Positions 6,490 to 10,247 of a stretch of 10,247 nucleotides of DNA are shown piece by piece. This DNA is from an uncultured Candidatus Saccharibacteria bacterium (GTDB lineage Bacteria > Patescibacteria > Saccharimonadia > Saccharimonadales > UBA6022). The translations under genes were made by a program, and so were the position numbers. The notes below the pieces were generated by a model, which searched no databases, was not told the DNA's origin, and saw only the letters and a list, made by a program, of their open reading frames with translations. Location of the stretch: positions 1-10,247 of the forward strand of contig CAMPHY010000024.1 of NCBI GenBank assembly GCA_946886125.1, written 5' to 3'. Each line of letters starts with the position of its first letter. The first letter of the stretch is position 1.

Positions 6490-8169
6490 ATGATTGATCT
6501 TGAAATTCCTCTTGGTAAGCGGACGCCTGGCTATCGATTCTTTGAAATATTGCCGGCTGTCCTTAGCTATGGCGCGCTCATTCTACTTATTGTTTTGTCT
6601 CTGATCAATCCGTTATGGGCAGCTATTTATTTAATGCTTATTATCACCACCGTACTTGTAAAGGCTGTTGGCATTGCGGTGCATACCATTTCTGGCCGTC
6701 GTCGCTTGCACGGCGCCCAGGCAGTTGATTGGCATGCTCGTTTGCAAACCCTAGAGAACCCACAGGTTTCTTATGCGAGCGCAATTAATGGTGGCGACAG
6801 CGAACAGTTTGGTGAGGCGGCGCACCTAGAAAATCTACGATTAATAGCTGCAGCAGAAGAAGGTGATTTTCCTAAGCCTTCGGAATTATACAATGCGGTG
6901 ATTATTGCCGCCTACAATGAGTCGATTGAGGTGCTAGAGCCAACAATACAATCAGTTGCACACACTCATTACGACAATGAAAATCTGATTATCGTGTTGG
7001 CGTACGAAGAACGCGGCGGTGCTGGTATGAAGAAGACGGCCGAAAAGCTTCAGCGGCAGTTTAAAGGTACTTTTAAGGCTTTTCATATCGTAGAGCATCC
7101 TAAAAATCTCCCTCATGAAGTGGTCGGCAAGGGTGGGAACATCACCTATGCAGGTAAATGGCTAAAAAGTTGGCTTGAAGAAGAGAGTATTGCCTTTAAA
7201 GATGTGATTGTTACCACTCTCGACAGTGATAACCGTCCACACGAAACGTATTTTGATTATGTCACCTATGAATATATTGTGCATGAAGACCGTAAGCATT
7301 TGTCATACCAGCCTGTTTCATTGTTCCTCAATAATATTTGGGATGCACCGGCGCCAATGCGTGTCGTCGCGACAGGTAACTCGTTTTGGAATATTATTAG
7401 CTCTATGCGACCGCATACGCTGCGCAACTTTGCTTCGCATTCACAGCCAATGGATGCACTTGTAGAAATGAATTTCTGGAGTACTCGTACAATCGTTGAA
7501 GACGGCCATCAATACTATCGCAGCTACTTCCACTTTGGCGGTAAGTATGCCGTCACGCCGATTTACGTACCAATCTATCAAGACGCTGTTTTGTCAGATA
7601 CGTACGCTAAAACACTCAAGGCTCAGTTTATCCAGCTTCGGCGCTGGGCATATGGCGCTTCAGATATTCCTTATGTCGCGATGCGTGTGTTGCCACGCAG
7701 TCGTAACGTGCCGTTTTGGGCTGGTTTTGCACGCCTGGTACGTTTAATTGACGGTAATATTACATTGGCTACGATTTCACTGCTAGTGGCTTTTGGTGGT
7801 TGGATTCCACTTCTTATTAACAGTGAAGCGGCACGAAGTGTGGCAGCTCACCAGCTTCCAGAGGTAATTAGTGATATGCAGCGGGTAGCAATGGTCGGAC
7901 TGATCATTACTGTTTTTCTTTCGTTTAAAATGCTCCCACCGCGTCCCGAGAGATACAAGCGTCGTCGTACTATTTGGATGGTTGCTCAGTGGGCGTTAAT
8001 GCCGGTGACGGCCATCGTTTACAGCGCTCTTTCTGCTTTATACTCTCAGACACGCTTAGCGCTTGGTAAGTATCTTGATAAATTTGATGTGACCGAAAAA
8101 GCTACGGCTGAGTCCGTGGCGCGCGCGAAACAACAGAAGGCCGACCGCGCTTCTTCTTCGTCGAAGTAA
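6490..8169 (+). CDS. Membrane-bound family 2 glycosyltransferase (processive GT2 type)
   Basis: This 559-residue protein has two N-terminal membrane helices (about 20-39 and 44-66), a cytoplasmic GT-A domain (about 130-390) and three C-terminal helices (about 424-444, 465-483, 496-518). GT2 hallmarks are visible: AVIIAAYNES at the nucleotide-sugar site (136-145), the metal-binding DSD at 245-247 in TTLDSDNRP, the VED motif at 336-338 with likely catalytic base Asp338, and the QLRRW form of QxxRW at 382-386. The QxxRW box and the flanking helices are typical of processive synthases such as cellulose or hyaluronan synthase, so it probably builds or exports a cell-surface polysaccharide; sugar and product cannot be told. 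Its last 68 bases overlap the convergent nrdR gene. The C-terminus is a charged, serine-rich tail. Confidence 0.9.
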   Translation: MIDLEIPLGKRTPGYRFFEILPAVLSYGALILLIVLSLINPLWAAIYLMLIITTVLVKAVGIAVHTISGRRRLHGAQAVDWHARLQTLENPQVSYASAINGGDSEQFGEAAHLENLRLIAAAEEGDFPKPSELYNAVIIAAYNESIEVLEPTIQSVAHTHYDNENLIIVLAYEERGGAGMKKTAEKLQRQFKGTFKAFHIVEHPKNLPHEVVGKGGNITYAGKWLKSWLEEESIAFKDVIVTTLDSDNRPHETYFDYVTYEYIVHEDRKHLSYQPVSLFLNNIWDAPAPMRVVATGNSFWNIISSMRPHTLRNFASHSQPMDALVEMNFWSTRTIVEDGHQYYRSYFHFGGKYAVTPIYVPIYQDAVLSDTYAKTLKAQFIQLRRWAYGASDIPYVAMRVLPRSRNVPFWAGFARLVRLIDGNITLATISLLVAFGGWIPLLINSEAARSVAAHQLPEVISDMQRVAMVGLIITVFLSFKMLPPRPERYKRRRTIWMVAQWALMPVTAIVYSALSALYSQTRLALGKYLDKFDVTEKATAESVARAKQQKADRASSSSK

Positions 8170-8572
8170 TTAATTGGTGCTGCGCGCCGTATTGCATAGC
8201 TGCCAGTTCGTCGTATTGCTTTAATACTTGATGAGTAGTGACCTCGATATCTTCAGGTGTAATGACTTTTAACTGCGTTGAAAGAGTATCTTCAACTGTT
8301 TGTGCAAGCCATAGTGCGTTTACTTGCGCATCTTCGGGGGCGTGATGAAATGCCTGAGCGATACTAATAATCAGCCGTCCAAGGTTAAATTGCTCGGTTT
8401 GTCCCGAGGGTAGGCTAATTGGAGTATTTTCTGCTAGAGAAGGTCGTTCGTAGGTGGTAAATATCGTTTGGCATTTTGCGCACTTGCGTCGCCGCCAAAT
8501 AGACGGCTTTTTTCTATGAGGACGTGAATTCGCTACTGTGGTACTAGAATGAAAACAATTTATACAAAACAT
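8102..8572 (-). CDS. nrdR: NrdR-like transcriptional repressor, divergent ATP-cone and AT-hook-like tail
   Basis: NrdR represses ribonucleotide reductase genes in response to nucleotide levels. This 156-residue protein has the family zinc ribbon (Cys3, Cys6, Cys31, Cys34) with the RRRKCAKC...FTTYER signature (27-43). The following region (about 52-132) aligns in position with the ATP-cone, but the usual lysine-rich VVKRDGS start is replaced by SLPSGQTEQF, so nucleotide binding may differ. The C-terminal tail carries KKKRGRP (139-145), an AT-hook-like core unusual for NrdR. The start at 8572 fits the zinc ribbon beginning at residue 3; there is no ribosome binding site, and a leaderless start is likely. 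A perfect match to the core NrdR-box consensus lies just upstream, implying autoregulation. Its 3' end is antisense to the last 68 bases of the glycosyltransferase gene. Confidence 0.82.
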   Translation of the reverse strand: MFCINCFHSSTTVANSRPHRKKPSIWRRRKCAKCQTIFTTYERPSLAENTPISLPSGQTEQFNLGRLIISIAQAFHHAPEDAQVNALWLAQTVEDTLSTQLKVITPEDIEVTTHQVLKQYDELAAMQYGAQHQLITSTKKKRGRPSVVSRAPRTQP

Positions 8573-8574
8573 GT

Positions 8575-8584
8575 CTATATATTG
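8575..8584 (-). promoter_or_regulatory. Putative NrdR box overlapping the nrdR -10 region
   Basis: The minus-strand sequence CAATATATAG matches all ten core positions of the published NrdR-box consensus CwAtATaTwG; the outer flanks match only partly. It ends two bases before the nrdR ATG and overlaps the candidate -10 (CAATAT), so NrdR binding would block its own transcription. Being AT-rich, a chance match is possible. Confidence 0.5.
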
Positions 8585-8641
8585 TCATACCGCAAGAAAA
8601 AATGCTAGTGGATAAACCGAAAAAAAGTGGGGATATAAAAA

Positions 8642-8664
8642 GCCTCATTGCAGTGCAATGAGGC
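8642..8664 (-). terminator. Intrinsic terminator of the 38-residue small gene
   Basis: A perfect 11-bp stem (GCCTCATTGCA / TGCAATGAGGC, 8642-8652 with 8654-8664) is formed; on the minus strand it is followed by TTTTTATAT. The actual loop is probably three to five bases. The T run exists only on the minus-strand side, so it serves the small gene, not plus-strand transcripts. Confidence 0.88.
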
Positions 8665-8683
8665 GAGATTAGGGTCGAAAAAC

Positions 8684-8800
8684 TTACTTTTTAAACGTAC
8701 GAGCTTTAACGGCTTGTTTGGCTTGTTGCCATGTAACGTCGTATTCGAAACTAATTTTAAATGATTCGAGTGATGATGGTGTGATGTCTTTGTGTACCAT
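8684..8800 (-). CDS. Small protein, 38 residues, unknown function
   Basis: On the minus strand an ATG at 8800 opens a 38-codon frame ending in TAA at 8684. The protein starts MVHKDITPSSLESFKISFEY and ends WQQAKQAVKARTFKK: mildly amphipathic, basic at the C-terminus, with no membrane helix, cysteine or signal peptide. I do not recognise a family. The case for a real gene is its surroundings: TTGACA, a 17-base spacer and TAATAT place the transcription start at the ATG, and a strong terminator follows the stop codon by 20 bases, so the transcript is almost exactly this frame. Alternatively the transcript could be a small RNA whose frame is incidental. The TTT-AAA-AAG ending before TAA and the codon use look normal for the window. 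Confidence 0.7.
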   Translation of the reverse strand: MVHKDITPSSLESFKISFEYDVTWQQAKQAVKARTFKK

Positions 8801-8806
8801 GTATCT

Positions 8807-8835
8807 ATATTAGCATAAGCGTGAAAGTTTGTCAA
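8807..8835 (-). promoter_or_regulatory. Promoter of the 38-residue small gene
   Basis: On the minus strand a perfect -35 TTGACA (8830-8835) is followed after exactly 17 bases by TAATAT (8807-8812), which ends six bases before the ATG. This is the strongest sigma-70-type -35 in the window and predicts a leaderless mRNA. Confidence 0.78.
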
Positions 8836-8853
8836 TGTACAGGGCGACGCCTT

Positions 8854-8875
8854 GATATATCACTCATGGTATATC
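8854..8875. repeat. Inverted repeat in the intergenic region
   Basis: GATATATC and GGTATATC form an 8-bp stem (one T-G pair) around ACTCAT. It lies in the 130-base gap between the small gene promoter and the tRNA-Val terminator, where I see no gene. It lacks a T run, so an operator or RNA structure is as likely as a terminator. Confidence 0.4.
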
Positions 8876-8930
8876 GTTTAATAAGTATAAGCTTTTTCGT
8901 ACGTGGAAAAGTTTTTAAGAGCTGGGGAAT

Positions 8931-8951
8931 AAAAAACACCCTTAGTGGGTG
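8931..8951 (-). terminator. Intrinsic terminator of tRNA-Val
   Basis: CACCC (8937-8941) pairs with GGGTG (8947-8951) around a five-base loop; on the minus strand the hairpin is followed by six T. It lies 15 bases after the tRNA-Val CCA end. Confidence 0.82.
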
Positions 8952-8966
8952 AATTGATTTCTATTA

Positions 8967-9043
8967 TGGTGGACCCTGGAGGACTTGAACCTCCGACCTC
9001 GTCAACGTCAATGACGCGCTCTAGCCAACTGAGCTAAGGGTCC
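8967..9043 (-). tRNA. tRNA-Val (anticodon GAC)
   Basis: On the minus strand a 77-base cloverleaf with encoded CCA: acceptor GGACCCT/AGGGTCC, D stem GCTC/GAGC, anticodon stem CGTCA/TGACG around TTGACGT (GAC at 9007-9009), and T stem GGAGG/CCTCC around TTCAAGT. The discriminator base is A. Confidence 0.97.
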
Positions 9044-9054
9044 GTAGCTCACTT

Positions 9055-9084
9055 ATAGTACCATATCAGAGGTCAGCGTTGCAA
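9055..9084 (-). promoter_or_regulatory. Promoter of tRNA-Val, sharing its -35 with the thrS leader promoter
   Basis: On the minus strand TTGCAA (9079-9084) lies 18 bases from TACTAT (9055-9060), which has an extended TG motif (TGGTACTAT). The -10 ends 11 bases before the mature tRNA. TTGCAA is its own reverse complement and also serves as the -35 of the plus-strand promoter. Confidence 0.6.
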
Positions 9085-9107
9085 TAACAAGGCTGTGAGT
9101 ATATGAT
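9079..9107 (+). promoter_or_regulatory. Promoter of the thrS T-box transcript
   Basis: TTGCAA (9079-9084), a 17-base spacer and TATGAT (9102-9107) predict transcription start at about 9113-9114, exactly where the first helix of the T-box leader begins. The fit between predicted start and RNA structure supports both. Confidence 0.7.
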
Positions 9108-9112
9108 AAAAG

Positions 9113-9304
9113 GGAACAATGACGCGAAGTAACCGCTCGCTGAGTTCCGTGGGAGTCGTAGCGTACGATAACGTTATGTCATAAGTGTTCTACGATGCTC
9201 TATGCGCCGTAGAAAAGTCCGGTGGAACCGCCCATGTATTGGGTCCGAGACATGCGATCAATGGATTTAATGAATTTAAAGCCAGATATCGCATGTTTTT
9301 ATTT
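9113..9304 (+). promoter_or_regulatory. T-box riboswitch (threonine, ultrashort Stem I, transcriptional) controlling thrS
   Basis: Stem I: GGAAC (9113-9117) pairs with GTTCC (9144-9148); bases AAT (9118-9120) and tandem GA/GA steps (9121-9122 with 9142-9143) form a kink-turn-like GA motif; GCGA/TCGC closes the nine-base loop 9128-9136 containing ACC (9132-9134, Thr codon) followed by a purine. Stem II: TCGTAG (9156-9161) with CTACGA (9190-9195). Antiterminator: GTCCGG (9217-9222) pairs with CCGAGAC (9245-9251, one bulged A); the seven-base bulge TGGAACC (9223-9229) is the hallmark T-box; GCCC/GGGT (9230-9233, 9241-9244) closes the apical loop. A competing terminator follows. By family knowledge, uncharged tRNA-Thr would pair its anticodon with the specifier and its UCCA end with UGGA, stabilise the antiterminator and allow thrS transcription. 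The Stem I distal domain of classical T-boxes is absent. Found by eye only, but the core motif and structure are complete. Confidence 0.88.
9251..9304 (+). terminator. T-box-controlled terminator before thrS
   Basis: CATGCGAT (9251-9258) pairs with ATCGCATG (9288-9295), followed by TTTTTATTT. Inside, TGG/CCA and TTTAA/TTAAA can extend the hairpin. Its 5' arm begins at the last base of the antiterminator's 3' strand and can extend into it through A-U and G-U pairs, so the two structures compete. Confidence 0.82.
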
Positions 9305-9323
9305 AACTTAAAAAGGAGTACAA

Positions 9324-10247
9324 ATGAACGACGAACAATTACACGCAATGAGACATAGCCTTGCTCATATTACTGCTGCCGCCGTCCAGCGCCTCTGGCC
9401 GGATGCCAAGTTCGGCGTAGGACCAGTAGTGGATAATGGTTTTTATTATGATATTGATCTTGGTGAGCGGAAGATATCCGAAGTTAACTTTACTAAGATT
9501 GAAAAAGAAATGCGCGGCATTATCAATTATGGTGATGACTTTGAGCGTTTTGAAATGCCAGTCGATCAAGCAATCGAATGGGCAAAAGAAAATAATCAGC
9601 CGTATAAAGAAGAGTTGCTTAATGACCTTAAGCGTTCAGGTACAACAGTCGCAAAAGATCTTGATGTTGATGAACTTGGCCTAGTGACCGACGGTGAAGC
9701 GGCGGTTGAGAATGTGTCTTTTTATAAAAATGGTCAATTTGTTGATCTCTGTCGCGGCCCGCATGTGGCAAACACCAAAGATGTTGGTGTCTTTAAGTTG
9801 CTGCGCGTGGCTGGTGCGTATTGGCGTGGTAATGAAAAGAATCCACAAATGCAACGACTTTACGGTGTCGCTTTTGCCACTCAAGGGGAGCTCGATACTT
9901 ATCTTGAACGTTTAGAGCAAGCCAAATTACGGGACCATCGTAAACTTGGTAAAGAGCTTGATCTCTATACGGTGTCGTCATTAGTAGGCGCTGGCCTGCC
10001 GCTCTTCACGCCGCGAGGAACGGTACTGCGGGATATCATGGCGCAGTATTCAAATCAGCTTCGTCAGCGTCGAGGGTTTGGCAAAGTGTTTACACCACAT
10101 ATTACAAAAAAAGAATTATATGAAACATCGGGTCACTGGGCGAAATTTGGTGATGAACTTTTCTTGGTTACAAGCCAAGAAACGAGTGATGAATTTGCTC
10201 TTAAGCCAATGAATTGTCCGCATCATACACAAATATTTGCAAGTCGA
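9324..10247 (+). CDS. thrS: Threonyl-tRNA synthetase lacking the TGS domain (3' truncated by window)
   Basis: ThrRS charges tRNA-Thr and edits mischarged Ser-tRNA. 308 residues are visible and the frame runs off the window. The protein starts directly in the editing (N2) domain: HxxxH as His11-His15 (HSLAH), GPVVDNGFYYD (33-43) and CRGPH with Cys143 and His147, the zinc-like editing-site residues. The N-terminal TGS domain of E. coli-type ThrRS (about 60 residues) is missing; I know this short form from Patescibacteria. The class II catalytic core begins near residue 215 and shows KPMNCPHH with the zinc-ligand Cys298. The remaining catalytic motifs and the anticodon-binding domain must lie beyond the window. 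AAAGGAG (9312-9318) upstream of the ATG fixes the start, and no in-frame ATG upstream could add a TGS domain because the T-box terminator occupies that space. Confidence 0.95.
   Translation, partial: MNDEQLHAMRHSLAHITAAAVQRLWPDAKFGVGPVVDNGFYYDIDLGERKISEVNFTKIEKEMRGIINYGDDFERFEMPVDQAIEWAKENNQPYKEELLNDLKRSGTTVAKDLDVDELGLVTDGEAAVENVSFYKNGQFVDLCRGPHVANTKDVGVFKLLRVAGAYWRGNEKNPQMQRLYGVAFATQGELDTYLERLEQAKLRDHRKLGKELDLYTVSSLVGAGLPLFTPRGTVLRDIMAQYSNQLRQRRGFGKVFTPHITKKELYETSGHWAKFGDELFLVTSQETSDEFALKPMNCPHHTQIFASR

Noticed and set aside
8605..8835. 76-codon minus-strand frame across the small gene region
   Set aside because: It runs through a perfect promoter (8807-8835) and a perfect terminator (8642-8664); the 38-codon frame fits the transcript unit, this one does not.
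9169..9186. Palindromes TAACGTTA and TTATGTCATAA in the thrS leader as operator sites
   Set aside because: They lie inside the apical part of Stem II of the T-box RNA, so RNA structure is a sufficient explanation.
9339..9981. Several 60-80 codon frames on both strands inside the last kilobase
   Set aside because: All are shadows of thrS, whose frame is open from 9324 to the window end and carries clear ThrRS motifs.
1..10247. CRISPR arrays, insertion sequences, toxin-antitoxin or defence genes
   Set aside because: No regularly spaced direct repeats, terminal inverted repeats or recognisable defence proteins were seen on either strand.

Overview
The window looks like chromosome of a Candidatus Saccharibacteria (TM7) / Patescibacteria-type bacterium. 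The reasons are the gene content and protein styles: a PilX-like type IV pilus protein, a short threonyl-tRNA synthetase that lacks the TGS domain, a divergent NrdR, a bacterial-PH membrane protein beside a SurA/PrsA-like foldase, very compact spacing, and several promoters that place the start codon at the transcription start (leaderless mRNAs). UGA is not read as a sense codon. This assignment is inference; no rRNA gene is present.

Layout. Positions 1-962 (+) hold the 3' part of a pilus-associated PilX-like protein, convergent with a XerC/XerD-type recombinase (969-1883, -). A 47-bp divergent spacer leads to uppP (1931-2719, +), ndk (2743-3249, +), tRNA-Arg(CCU) and a terminator. Next is an operon: PH-domain membrane protein (3498), SurA/PrsA-like foldase (4018) and Fe/Mn superoxide dismutase (5110-5706), ending in a terminator. 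Then come tRNA-Asp(GUC) (-), tRNA-Thr(CGU) (+), a small membrane protein (6111) tightly coupled to a large membrane GT2 glycosyltransferase (6490-8169), and a convergent, overlapping nrdR-like gene (8102-8572, -). The last part has a 38-residue small gene with a full promoter and terminator (8684-8800, -), tRNA-Val(GAC) (-), and a long structured leader in front of thrS (9324 to the window end, +).

The most notable element is the thrS leader (9113-9304). It reads as a transcription-attenuating T-box riboswitch: a very short Stem I with a kink-turn-like GA motif and a terminal-loop ACC (Thr) specifier, a complete T-box antiterminator with the UGGAACC bulge, and a competing intrinsic terminator directly before the thrS ribosome binding site. 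The bulge UGGA is exactly complementary to the UCCA end of the tRNA-Thr encoded in this same window. Its promoter and that of the divergent tRNA-Val appear to share one palindromic -35 hexamer (TTGCAA).

Functionally the window mixes envelope biogenesis (lipid-carrier recycling, glycosyl transfer, extracytoplasmic folding, pili), nucleotide metabolism (Ndk, NrdR), oxidative stress defence, chromosome/DNA recombination and translation (four tRNAs, ThrRS). I see no CRISPR array, insertion sequence, prophage or defence island.
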